NCBI GenBank assembly: GCA_030685235.1
Contig: MU839107.1
Location: forward strand, 248,001 to 312,000
Source: Copromyces sp. CBS 386.78
Taxonomy: Eukaryota > Ascomycota > Sordariomycetes > Sordariales > Sordariaceae
Reading direction: 5' to 3'
Length of the DNA: 64,000 bases
Position 1 is the stretch's first letter. Each line of letters begins with the position of its first letter. Positions 11,806 to 22,569 of the stretch are shown here, piece by piece. Below the pieces are notes generated by a model, which saw only the letters and a list, made by a program, of their open reading frames with translations, did no database searches and was not told the DNA's origin. A program made the position numbers and the translations under genes.

Positions 11806-13079
11806 CTGATGACAACAACTTCAACCATGAGTCAATGGCTATGAAGCACCTAAGGACCGGGACGCATGGTAGAGGCGGAGATGGGGAGGATGGAGAGCTA
11901 GAGGTACGCAACACGACGAACGCATCCTGGCTGCTTCTGCCCAGAAGCATGCCATTGTTCGTTGGGGAAGGCGCAGCTATTACAACTTGAAGTACGGCAT
12001 TGCGGAGTGTCGAAAGTGTTTGAGTAGGAGGGGTTGGTGGAATGGAGGTATAAATCGTGACGATGACTGGGGATGGAGAGCGAAGCTTAAGGTACAGATC
12101 GTTATTGAGGCTATGATATTAAGATCAGATAGCTCAAGCACTTTCAGTGTATCAGATTATCCCAATACGGTAGTGCCGCCTTCTTCAATACGGTAAAGGT
12201 ACTAGTCATAGATCGATACTCGTTCAGAAGCCAGTGGTATGCGGGCAGGGCAGGGCAGTGTCACCTAACTCATCAAGAATGAAAACATTAGTCATTACCT
12301 ACCTACTCAGTAGTTCCGCTTGCTCTTTAGGTGTGTGAGTGGGTCTTTATAAGTCACGTTCGTGAGTCATTTGTCTACTGGATCGTGGCGGAGTCATGTC
12401 TGACTTTGTTGGACCGAGCTAGAAATGGCCACACCTTGTCTGGGTTAGTGGCATATAAGACGCTTCGTTCCCGCGGCTGCATCTAAGTCTTTTCAGTCTA
12501 CAGCAAGTGATCATGAGTTTTCAAGGTTCATTATTTATTGATACGCTACCTAGACTTTGACACACAATCATGGAGAAATCAGTCGGCAATGCCATGCCAC
12601 CGATCCCTGACGATGTCGACACAGGCATAACATCACCTCTGTGCTCCCTTACAATCTTATAACGCATCAAGTCCGATAGTCTGATAATACTCTCACCATC
12701 ACCATCGACATAAGTCCCAACCCTTGCCGGGGCGCTCTTTGGCACTTGACGCCTCCGGCCTCGTCCAGCTTTAAATATTCCAAAACCCCGACTCGACTTG
12801 AATCGCCCACCGTTCGGAACCATTCCATAAGAAGAAGAGGTCTTTTACCCCCGCAATAATTTCGATGTTTCCCGCCGCCGTAGATACTTCTACGTACCAA
12901 CAAACTCCGATATATCCCAGCCCATCACACGAACATTAACCTCTCTCCACATTACCACCTCTGTCTACCTACTACGACTACCAATATGGCGATAATGGCA
13001 TCCACATTGCCTCACTAAGTCCACCGGCACACATCTACCTGCCTCTAGAGGTACCCAAGGCCTTGCTTGACCTGCTCAA
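11806..13079. other. Intergenic region between the orphan gene and its relic
   Basis: No supported gene. A 100-codon minus-strand frame (12521-12823, ATG start) has reasonably protein-like composition with a basic GRGRRR patch, but no family match and no second exon, so I do not call it. The 12200-12480 stretch resembles promoter DNA. Confidence 0.45.
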
Positions 13080-13634
13080 TCAGGGAGTGGCAAAGCTATT
13101 GGCCTCGAGCAATACTTGACGGTCCCCGAGAGTGAGAACCGCCAGTCAACCGAGGCGGACAAAGACCTCATACCCACTCCTCTTCCCCAGAGGCTCGTGA
13201 AATCATGGAGTGACAAGCTCGCACTCCTTTACTGGGCCCGGGTACGCAACAATCGGCCCGTCAACCGACCTCCGCAAAACATCCCTAGGATCTTCGAGGA
13301 GGCGGATGTGCATGCCAACAAAATCTTTGATGGCATTCGAATTAGTCAACTTAAAGATTCAGGGTACATAAGTGTAGGCGGTTGTGAGTGGTTGCAGGGC
13401 CAGGCGTGTATGAAAAATAAGGTTGGTTTTTTTTTTCTTTTTTTTTTTTTTTTGCCGAAAGCTACCTCTACACGGCGCAGCGGTCCTCCTCCACGAAAGA
13501 AACGCCGGGGGAGGCCATCCGAAGGGTTCGAAGAACAACATGTTCGTCTGTCTGCCCGTGTCCTCAGCCCGGGATTATCTGCATGTGAGGATAAAGTAGC
13601 CCCTGCTACAAACAACAGCGACGAGAAGCTCTAA
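13080..13634 (+). pseudogene. Diverged partial copy of the orphan gene at 9860
   Basis: From about 13105 the frame reads EQYLTVPESENRQ, then LVKSWSDKLALLYWARVRNNRPVN and a DGI end. It lines up with residues about 118-195 of the upstream orphan (HQYLTLPERENR, LVKSMSDALAVRYWARVQPRRPVN, DGI). I judge about 45 percent protein identity by eye. No in-frame ATG exists and the N-terminal 115 residues have no counterpart nearby. After the homologous block the frame runs through a T-rich tract (about 13427-13453), then KATSTRRSG and a basic AT-hook-like KKRRGRPSEG before stopping at 13632-13634. Loss of the 5' half plus the poly-T insertion suggest a relic. A short gene with an unseen upstream exon is possible. 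Confidence 0.55.
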
Positions 13635-13834
13635 GCTCTTCCCGCTCCTCCTTCCGCAAAGGATTGATCATCCGCAACGCTGCGCATTTTTCACCTACCT
13701 TACCTTACCCTACACGAGACAGAGGCTAGGTACCTTGGGTACATTACATAGATAAGACAGTTTGGTCCAGTCGTGCTAGCGCCCCTAGCACACATACAAA
13801 CGAGATAGATGAGGTCTGGTGCTCAGGCCTTTAT

Positions 13835-13874
<40 letters not shown>

Positions 13875-14669
13875 CATCGAGGAGAAGACTGATTGTTGGC
13901 CTGGCACGCTGTTGGGAGATCTGGACTGGAACTGAGGTTGGTTAGAATAGGTACCTATACCTACACTACCTTACCTTCGTGCGAAGCAGCTTGGTTGGCT
14001 TCTGCGACCGTCAGCTTGCCACCTAACTTCTGGGATTCCAACGAGCTGGCTGTTCGTCGCATGCCTTATGTGAGGTCGGGTCGGGTTGTCGCCGGGTTAT
14101 TTTGAATTGAAGCAAGAGTGTGATGATGAAGCGTGTTAGCACGTAATATAATATAAACTGGGTTTTATTGACAGACTGACTACGTACCTCTCAACACGCA
14201 GGCGAAGCGATTTGCCGAGGTTACCTACCTAAGGTAGCGGTGAGACATGTACATGTAAAGGATGGATGTCGTGTAGGTATACATAGGTACGGTGGGTTGG
14301 TAGTGGTTAATAGAACAATGAGAATGTCATGAAAAGAACATAGAATAAGGGATCAAGTGTGACGCTTGCGTGATTCTGTGTGGCCGTAAAGCTGAGTGGT
14401 GTGGTGATGGAGTACTATCCATGATGATAATATCAAGGGCTAGCTATGCCCCATCTACGTAGACACTCCACTCGACCGAGGGCAAGGCACGAGCCGCCTA
14501 ACTGGAAAAAGAACTTGATGATTATTATCCCATCCATCCATCCATCCCACCAGCCAGCCATTTAGGCAATTTGGCCACAAAAAGAGGTATCTCGATATCA
14601 TACATTAACACGCAAACAAACAAGCAACGAAAAAGAAGCGCTTCAGTGAAAGAGGGATCACCAGCGTTA
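13635..14669. other. Intergenic region, no gene seen
   Basis: Contains an (AC)18 microsatellite, several GGTACC/TACCT motifs and, close to the end of FIP1, CATC repeats. I see no coding frame. Confidence 0.6.
13837..13872. repeat. (AC)18 microsatellite
   Basis: Eighteen uninterrupted AC dinucleotides in non-coding DNA. Confidence 0.95.
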
Positions 14670-16153
14670 CTACCACCTTCTTCCCCTTCCCCTACCACCC
14701 CTTCCACCACCACCACCACCACCACCGGCACCTCCCATCTGGTCATAGCCACCACCATAACCGCCCTGTCCTTGATTACCTCCAAACCCACCACCACCAC
14801 CACCACCAAACTGCTGTCCCTGACCACCCCCTTGTCCACCAGGACCACCGCCAGGGCCCATACCACCACCCGGGCCTCCCGGACCACCACCACCAGGTCC
14901 ACCACCAAACATGGCTCCCATACCACCCATATCACCCGGACCGCCGCCGCCGCCCACCATGCCCATCTGGCCCATCTGGCTGGGATCCATACCCTGCGCC
15001 GCCGCGGCGCCCATCATCTGCTGCATCATGGCCTGCATGTCAGGCGGCATATCTTGCATGCCACCACCGGGACCGCCCATAGCACCAGCACCAGGACCGC
15101 CAGGACCACCTGGACCGCCCGGACCGCCCATGCCGACTCCAACACCAGGACCACCGGGGCCGATGCCAGGACCACCACCGGGACCACCCATACCGGGAGG
15201 CATCATGCCGCCCATCATCATCATGTTGGTCATCTCCTCCATCATCTTCTTGTTGTTGGCGGCGATGGCTTCGGCGTTGTACTCGCCCCGCAGAGCTTCT
15301 TGCTTTTGGGCGTAGAGGGCCCAGGTGAACTCGTCGAAGCCGTAGTTGAAGTAGTCGGAGAGATCGGTACCGGGTTTGCGCCAGGGTTTGTCGTTTTCGG
15401 GGAGGTCTGGGTGGGCGCAGCCTCGACGTCAGTAACTGTTTCTTTTTTTTTAAAAAAAAAAAAAAAAAAGGTAGGAAAGGAAGGAAAGAACATACCCTCA
15501 TCAATAACAACACCCGTAATCGGCTTCCCAACAGGTTTATAAACCGGGATCCCATCCACCTCGATCTTGCTCGTCCTCACAGGCGGGAGCTCTGCTCCAC
15601 CACTGCCACCACCACCACTGCCAGCCGCAGCAGCACCAGCACCAGCAGCAGCAGCACTTGTCTTCCTGTTATTCTTGCCAACATCATTCTGGTTTCCACC
15701 ACCACCACCACCGTGCTTGTTGCTGCTGCTGCTGGCCTTGTTATCCGCCTTCTTCATCGCAGCAGAAACAGGCGCGGTCTTAACTCCATTATCGTTTGCC
15801 GCCGCCCGCTGCGGGATGTTGCGGATCTCGCTGTAGCGACTCTGGACGGGAGGAAGAGGGGCAGAAGAGCCGTCTTTGCGCTCCGTGATGATGTCGATGT
15901 CGGAGTCGTCGTCGTCATCGTCGTCGTCGTTGGAGCCGTTGTCTTCGTCCATGGCGCCGCCGCCTACATCATCTTCCTCTTCGCCTTCCTCGAGCTCGTC
16001 GTTGTCGGGCTTTGATGACGTTGTGGGCGCTGGGGCTGTTGTTGATGTGGTTGTTGTGGTAGCGGGGGTTGTGGTGGTCGCGGCTGTGGTTGTGGCCGGA
16101 GCAGCCTGGGGCTCGTCGGGAGCGTAGAAATCCTCGTCTTCGTCGATATCCAT
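14670..16153 (-). CDS. FIP1: Pre-mRNA polyadenylation factor Fip1
   Basis: Fip1 bridges poly(A) polymerase to the cleavage and polyadenylation factor in the nucleus. Two exons, 16153-15496 and 15406-14670, are joined across an 89-nt intron (donor GTATGT, acceptor CCCAG) that splits a GAC codon. The product is 464 residues. The Fip1 signature starts at the junction: [13 protein letters not shown], then [12 protein letters not shown] and LYAQKQ (about 220-255). Before it lie an acidic N-terminus ([14 protein letters not shown]), poly-Thr, a long Asp run and Gly/Ala low complexity. After it comes a Met/Gly/Pro-rich tail ending in RGG-like repeats ([11 protein letters not shown]). This order (acidic start, short conserved motif, disordered tail) is normal for fungal Fip1. 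The gene is divergent from NUP49 with 425 bp between the start codons. Confidence 0.93.
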
Positions 16154-16578
16154 TGTGATTTTTGGTTACGATCGTAGATTTGTGGTGGTTTGGTTTATTT
16201 GATGTAAGGTCGCGAATGGTGTAATGACAAAAGGTGAGGTTGGCTTGACTGATTAGATAATGCGGCGAAATGGTCTTGGCTGTTTGTATTTGGAGTCTGC
16301 TTTAGGCAGGCGGTCAGGCGCGTGTTCCAGTGTGCAGCGCGACGTCAATTGGAATTGAGTAGGTGGTCTGTGCGTTTTGGGGAACTGCCAGAATTGCCTA
16401 CCCGGCACTTGGCTGTCTTGAGCCAGCAGCCGCATCTTCACAAAAGTTCAACCCGCGCGTCAGGCATCTCCACATTTTCACGACGACACGGAATCCACGA
16501 GTCGCGTAACAAACCCATCCCTTGCATAACAGATAGATTACAAGGTTTTCAATATTTGCAATTATTCGATACGTCAAC
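16154..16578. promoter_or_regulatory. Shared divergent promoter region of FIP1 and NUP49
   Basis: The 425 bp between the two ATGs must contain both 5' leaders and promoters. I see no clear TATA box; an ATTCGAT/ATACG-rich stretch precedes the NUP49 ATG. Assignment rests on gene layout only. Confidence 0.5.
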
Positions 16579-18516
16579 ATGTTTCGTTCAGCAAGTGGTC
16601 CCGCTGGACTTAGTATCAACACGGGTACTGCCAACAGTCTGTTGTATGTCATGTCTTCCATCCCATTGTTATTAAAAGTACTTTTTGCTAACAGCTGCCT
16701 GTAATCTGTAAAATCAAGTGGAAGCAACACGCCCGCACAGTCCACCGGCACCGGCTTTGGCACGGCAACCGCACAGCAGCAGCAGCAACCGGGATCCTTG
16801 TTTGGAGGAGGAGGAGGAGCAACAACTTTGCAGCAACAACAACAACAACAAACACCGAGCCTCTTTGGCCAACCCGCGCAACAACAGCAACAACAACAAC
16901 CACAACAGCAGCAGCCGATCGGCGGAGGAATATTCGGACAACCACAGCAACAACAGCAGCAGACGGGTGGCATGTTCGGGCAGCCTCAACAGCAACAGCA
17001 GCAGCCAAGTGGGGGAATCTTTGGTCAACCGGCGCAACAACAACAACCACAGCAACAGCAACAGATGTCTCTCTTTGGAGGAGGAACCACCACGACCCCC
17101 GCCGCGACGGGCGGTGGCGGCCTTTTCGGCGGCGGCGGCGGCGCGACGACACAACAACAACCGGCGCAGAACACCGGCACATCGCTCTTCGGCGGAGGTG
17201 CTGCCGCGCAACCAGCCCAGCAGACGACCGGCACATCGCTCTTTGGCACCGCCCAGCCTGCTCAACAGCAAAATACCGGCACCACCACCAGCTTGTTCGG
17301 CCAGCCTCAACAGCAACAGCAACAGCAACAGCAGCAGCCGGCGCAACAGCAGCAAACTTCCCTATTCGGCGGCACCGGCGGCACCTCCCTCTTTGGCACC
17401 AAGCCCGCAACGACCACACTCGGCACCGGCACCGGCACCGGTGGTACCAGTCTTTTGTATGAATCTGCGTCTTGACCAGACCTGTCAAACCCAAACAAAC
17501 CCAAAGCTAACCTCTTTGCCTATCCTCCCAGCGGCACCACCACCACCCAGCAGCCCACCTCCACGGGCCTCAGCCTCTCCATGGGCCAATCCCAAAACAC
17601 CACCACTCAACAGCAACAGAGCGCAGCAAGCTCCAAAATCGACGTCCCCGCCCTCCGCTCCACCACGCGTTTCTCCGACCTCACCGACTCGCTGCAATCC
17701 CAGCTCACGCAAATCGACGACTCGATCCAAAAGTGCATCTCGGACTGCAGCGCCATCTCGGCCTTCATGCCGGGTCACGCCTCGCAGCTCTCCTCGATCC
17801 CGCTGGACGTGTCCTTCGTGTCTCGCAAGTCCGAAGGCGCCGCCGGCGCGCTCAGCTCCGACGTGCTCGCCATCGCCGCGCTGAAGGAAACGGTCAAAAC
17901 GGATGCCCACAACGCCAAGCTGAGTTTCAAGAGCATCGACCAGCTGCGGCTGCCGGGGGGGTACTGGCAGGCTGGGCTGTGGTCGTCTCATGCCTCGCCT
18001 AACCGTTCGGGGGGACAGCAGGGCGGCGGCGGCGGCAGCGATGGTGGGGCGAATAGCGGCGGCGCGCCCAAAACTAGCGCGGGCAAGTCCGGCGGCGGCG
18101 GCGGCGGCGGCCGCCACGGCCAGAAGACGGGGCAGCAGGAAGAGGAAGAAGCGGACGCCGAGAGCAACCAGGACTTGATTGGGTACTTCTCCAGGACGGC
18201 GGACGAGATGGACGAGATGATGAAGCGGTTTGAGCGCAACTTGGGCGAGATCGAGGTGCATTTGCATGGAGTGCAGGGCAACGTTATGCAGCAGTTGCAG
18301 AGGGCTGCTGGGCAGAAGCCGTATGCCGCCGCCGCTGAGCAACAGAAGGGTGCGAACGCGAACGGGGACGGTCAGGTCGACCAGAGGGTGGTGGAGCTGG
18401 CGGGCGTGTTGAGGGACTTTGAGGAGAGTATCCTCAAGGTTGCGGGCGTGGTGGGAGGCGTCAATGAGGGGATTACCGAGTTGCAGCTGAGGGACTTTAT
18501 GAGTTATGGCTCTTAG
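16579..18516 (+). CDS. NUP49: FG-repeat nucleoporin Nup49 (Nup58/45 family)
   Basis: Part of the Nsp1-Nup57-Nup49 channel complex of the nuclear pore. Three exons, 16579-16643, 16719-17456 and 17532-18516, give 595 residues. The first 300 residues are SLFG/GIFG/FGQP repeats separated by Gln runs, forming the disordered FG barrier. From about 330 comes the structured domain: DVPALRSTTRFSDL, then the coiled coil with CISDCSAISAFMPGHASQL and LPGGYWQ. A Gly/Ser-rich insert (about 470-510) interrupts the coiled coil, which resumes at DLIGYFSRTADEMDEMM. Both introns are exactly 75 nt, phase 2, and each cuts the F codon of an SLFG repeat. The first acceptor is AAG; the alternative CAG upstream would read into a stop. 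It is divergent from FIP1. Confidence 0.93.
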
Positions 18517-19499
18517 ATTGATGGCGAGGGCTGTTGACGAGGGAATGGATCATGGGTGGTACTCGTCAGGGTTGGAAGCACACATATTCCCCTACTTAAG
18601 GGGATGGAGGAGTTTCTAGTCCAGCCCTGGCAGTGACGAGTAGAGAGGGAAAGGATGAAGTTAGTTGTGTGTTGGTCTGCTGTACAAAAAAGTAAAATCA
18701 CTGTGTCAATACCCCCCGAGGCATCATGGTAAGGTATGGATTCCATTTGCTAGCAGGTGGAGATAGAATAGTCCCTTTGCAAAGTTTATAGCGTTCATCA
18801 GTTGTCCGATAGGTAGCAACCTCTCGCTCGTGACGCTTCCAGGTCAGGTCGTAAACAGTCAAAGTGCCTTCGGTTTAGCACGTAGAACGGGAACATTCGT
18901 CAAGCGGCCGGCATAAGAGGCATCATCAGAAGCAGGCACCGACCGATATGGAAGGAAGCTGAAGGAAGTCATTTCTTCGCCGGTCTTTCAGACACATTCT
19001 TTGATCAACAACGTCCATGTTGATGTTGTCACTGTAGTGAGTGAGGTCTTGCTTGAATCATGCCCATCAATCGAAACATGCCCATCACAATCACCGTCAC
19101 GAATCTGTTGTGCTCTCATCGCTTTCTCATTCCTCGCTTGCCGCCACCTGTGATGTTTACCCATCGGGTCCAAAACCACAGTATGTAACACATTTTCATG
19201 CGATGTAGACATAGTACCCAGGTGACAAGAAAAATGGTATCATTCTTTGAGTCTAGCAGACCCCCTCTATGGACATGCATGATGCATCCAACAATTGCCA
19301 CCATCATGCTCCCAAACAACCAAGGCAAACATGCCACCCACAGTGAGATAGATGGGTATCAAAATATCTTTTGTTCGACAACCTCGTAGTACAACCTCTC
19401 AGTCTGTCCAGACACGCCCTAGCTCGCCGTCTCATCCTTCCCCCTTTGCTCCTCCTCCTCCCCTACTCCTCCTGCCCTAGGTAGTCAGAAAAGACTAGA
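18517..19499. other. Convergent intergenic region between NUP49 and RPC31
   Basis: Holds the 3' ends of both flanking genes. No coding frame is supported. Confidence 0.6.
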
Positions 19500-20429
19500 C
19501 TAGTAATAATCCCCCCCACCTTCATCCCCACCCTCATCACCATACTCATCATCATCCTGGTTTCCATCAAAGTACTGCTCAGCATTATAATCATCGCCCG
19601 AGTCCTCCTCGAAGTCGTCGTCCTCCTCGGCAACCGGGTTCCCATCCTCATCCTCGTTATTCTTAACCCAGTCATCCTCGTCGTCGTCCGTAAGAATCCC
19701 CGCGGCGGCATCCTCGCCATCTTCGCCCTTCTTCTCCACCATGGCCAGCAACTGCAATGCTCGCTGGTAATTTGGCTCGCCTTCTTGCGGCGGCGTACCA
19801 GAACCGGGTTGAGGACCAAAGATGTCTTCGGCGGATTTGTACTCTGCCGACGACAGCGCGATCGTCTTCGCTTGCTGGGCGCCAGAAGCGGCAGTAGTCT
19901 TGCGCCGTTTCGAATTCGAAGTCGAAGAAGCCGCCGGCCCGTCAACCCCATCCAGTGTCGCGTGTAACTCCTGGGGAAAAAATGCCTTGGCAAACGGCCG
20001 TGACGCCAGCTCGGGCAGCGTCCGCTCCTTTTGCTGGAACTTGTGCGAGTAGCTCGGCACGCCGTCTTCAAAGATGTCCATGGTCGCCTTTGCGCTGGAC
20101 CCAAAGAGACTTCTGGATGAGGTGGTCGTGAGCTGCTCGGTCGTCGACAACCACGTTCGGGATTGCGTGTAAAGCGGGGAGTCGTGGTTTTGTTCGCGGA
20201 AGGATAAGAAAAAAGAGACTTGTCGGTCGTCCTTTTTGGTGAGGAGCGGTGCCTTGGGCACATTGTAGGGAGGGAACAGCTCCGAGGGCTTGCCGTCGAG
20301 GGCGATGGTCGGGTCCATTTGCCAGGGAACCGAGTTGGCGGCTACGGCGCGTCTACCACCACGGCCACCACCGAATCCTCCACCTCCGCCGCGACCGCCA
20401 CGGCCGCCTCGTCCTCCTCGGCCGGACAT
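19500..20429 (-). CDS. RPC31: RNA polymerase III subunit Rpc31 (RPC7 family)
   Basis: Rpc31 belongs to the Rpc82-Rpc34-Rpc31 subcomplex needed for Pol III initiation. This is a single exon of 309 residues from the ATG at 20429. It starts with an RGG-rich segment (MSGRGGRGGRGG), followed by the family core: PSELFPPYNVPKAPLLTKKD near 47-66, then a FREQNHDSPLY stretch. The C-terminal third is strongly acidic (DDDEDDWVKNNEDEDGN, DDDFEEDSGDDY) and ends EGGGDYY; an acidic tail is a hallmark of this subunit. Yeast Rpc31 is about 250 residues, so length is slightly above usual because of Gly-rich and Ser-rich inserts. It is divergent from HSM3. Confidence 0.88.
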   Translation of the reverse strand: MSGRGGRGGRGGRGGGGGFGGGRGGRRAVAANSVPWQMDPTIALDGKPSELFPPYNVPKAPLLTKKDDRQVSFFLSFREQNHDSPLYTQSRTWLSTTEQLTTTSSRSLFGSSAKATMDIFEDGVPSYSHKFQQKERTLPELASRPFAKAFFPQELHATLDGVDGPAASSTSNSKRRKTTAASGAQQAKTIALSSAEYKSAEDIFGPQPGSGTPPQEGEPNYQRALQLLAMVEKKGEDGEDAAAGILTDDDEDDWVKNNEDEDGNPVAEEDDDFEEDSGDDYNAEQYFDGNQDDDEYGDEGGDEGGGDYY

Positions 20430-21137
20430 GGTGGTGGTGGTGTGGTTGTTGTGGGTTTGGATGTGTGGTTGGTGTTGGTGTTGGTGTTACTGTCGTTGGG
20501 GTAGATCGATCGATTGACTCTGTGTCGCCGGAATTGGATTGAATTGTTTGTCGCGCTAACGTCTAATCCTAGTCGATTGGATGAATCGTCAAAATGGTGA
20601 ATGGTGATGTTGTCGTTAATGCAGCTGAGAGAGTCATATGATGCCGAAGAGAAGAGGAATGAATGTCTCCCCCAAAAAAGTGACCAAACGAAAAGTCCAA
20701 ATTCCCAAATCGATAACGAACGAACGCGACTTAAAACTGCAGTGGAGTCACTTTTTTACAGGCCAGGCGTCCATGCCCCACACGCCCCTCCAGCGGGAGC
20801 AGGGGTTTGTTAGCGTGCATAACGCCACGCTAAACCTGATCCGGGCTGAAGCTTGAGTCTTGGCGCCTTGCCCCACCGTCCCGCGGTACAAGTATCCACT
20901 CAAGCCACTGGCAGCTAGCTTTCCCCAACGCCGCCTGCTGCAGATCACTGAACTGCCCCCCTCTTCTTCCACTGTCCACTGTCAACTGTTCCTGTTTGCC
21001 ATCATCACTACTTTCGCCGCCGCCAACTTCTACACGAAAACCCCGAGACACAGCTATCGACGACCAAGTTCGAGCTACGCCCGCCAACGTGACGAGTGAT
21101 CAAGGAGCAACACGGCAGAACTGCAAAGACAGACACG
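20430..21137. promoter_or_regulatory. Shared divergent promoter region of RPC31 and HSM3
   Basis: The 708 bp separate the two start codons. It contains the 8-bp inverted repeat TTAGCGTG (20810-20817) and CACGCTAA (20826-20833), a possible dimeric factor site. No TATA box is evident. The assignment follows from layout. Confidence 0.45.
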
Positions 21138-22569
21138 ATGGACAACCTGCCCATTACAGGTCTCAATGACCTCACGGCGCACATGGACGCTCTAATCGCC
21201 GACCCGTCCACTCGGCTCAACGCCAAACTATTCGACGATATCGAGCTTCAGCTAACTGGTACACTTTCTTCCTGATGTCTCCTTCAACTCACAAGCTAAC
21301 GTTGTACCATCAACAGACGCCAACATACCACCCCTCCTAACCACCCTCCTCCCCCGCCTCGTCCAAATCCTCCACACCACCCCCTCGGACCCAACAACCC
21401 CCGCCTCCCTAACAACCAAGCTCCTCCGCCCCCTCTCCTTCAGCCAAATCGTCTCCCTCGCGCCTCCCGAATCCCTTATCCAAGCTCTCGAATCGCCCTT
21501 TCCCGCAGCCAACGTCCTCGCCATGACAATACTACACAAAGCCGCCGCCTCTCCTTCCGAGGTAGCGCAGCTGGCAGACATGCAAGAAGTCGTCAAGGCC
21601 TTGGTCAGGACATGGCTAGGGAGCAGCGAAGTCGGCGTCGGAGAAAAAGGCGGGCGGGTAATGGGTGATTTGTTGGATGTCGACTGCGAGCACGAACCAC
21701 CGGCACGACGACCTCAACGAGGGCAGGGGCGGGGAACAACAGGACATCCGCTTGATGCCGGTATACCAACGTGGCATGACATGGTTGTGCGAAAAGAAAA
21801 GGGAGAGGGCAAGTTGTGGAAGAGGGTATTTGCCGATCAAGAGGTTTACGGCCTGCTGCTGGACTTGCTAGCGGGACGGCATGAGGATACGGACGTCACC
21901 TCTACTACTGCTGGGCATGGGCATGGGCATGGGCAAGGGCATGACGAGGATGCCGAAGACAGGAGGAAAGAAAAGGCGAGACAGTTAACCCTGGCGCAGG
22001 GAAGGATCCTGAGAATCCTACCAAGACTGGCGGCGTTGGATTTGGAAAAGATTGCTCGGAGCGACCTTGCCGCGCCTCCTACACCAAGCTACTACGCGAC
22101 CGCCGAAGCGACGAACGGCATCCCCCAACCCAACGGCACCACCTCCAACCGCCCAAACCAAAACGGCGACGACATCCTAATGAACGGCATCTCTAATGAC
22201 TCCCAAGAATCCACCCCCTTCCCCCTCCCCGCCCCTCCCAAACAAGGACAAGGCCTCCTCCACTTCGCCGCCCTCCGCATGGTCGACCGCAACGACATGC
22301 TCATGCATCTATCGCTAATCGACTTTTTCGAGGCCTTTGTCGGGCTGATGCGCGTCGTCACCCCCCATTCCGAGTACAAAGTGGACGTGGTCAAGGAGAT
22401 TTTGCGCGAGGCGTTGTTGGCTGATAATGATAAGTTGCTGAGGGAGAGTCTGGACAGTTTACCTGATCGGGCGGTGGATGAGGAGAGGGAGGGGTTGAGG
22501 GGGTGGTTAGCCGAGGTGATGCCGGTTGTTGTGGGAGGGGAGGAGAGGAGGGAGGTGGTGATGAGGTAG
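21138..22569 (+). CDS. HSM3: Hsm3/S5b-type 26S proteasome assembly chaperone
   Basis: Hsm3 (yeast) and PSMD5/S5b (animals) help assemble the Rpt1-Rpt2 part of the proteasome base; the yeast gene was first named for a mismatch-repair phenotype. Two exons, 21138-21258 and 21317-22569, are joined across a 58-nt intron that splits the D of LTDANIPPLL. The product is 457 residues. The protein opens MDNLPITGLNDLTAHMDALI and is helical and Leu-rich throughout (LLTTLLPRLVQIL, FSQIVSLAPPESLIQALES), as expected for ARM/HEAT-like repeats. Glu/Lys-rich and Asn-rich loops interrupt it, including GHGHGHGQGHDED. Sequence conservation in this family is low, so the call rests on the N-terminal pattern, length and helical build. 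It is divergent from RPC31. Confidence 0.7.

Noticed and set aside
16718..17884. 388-codon Ser/Asn-rich plus-strand frame overlapping NUP49
   Set aside because: Shadow frame created by the CAA/CAG repeats of NUP49.
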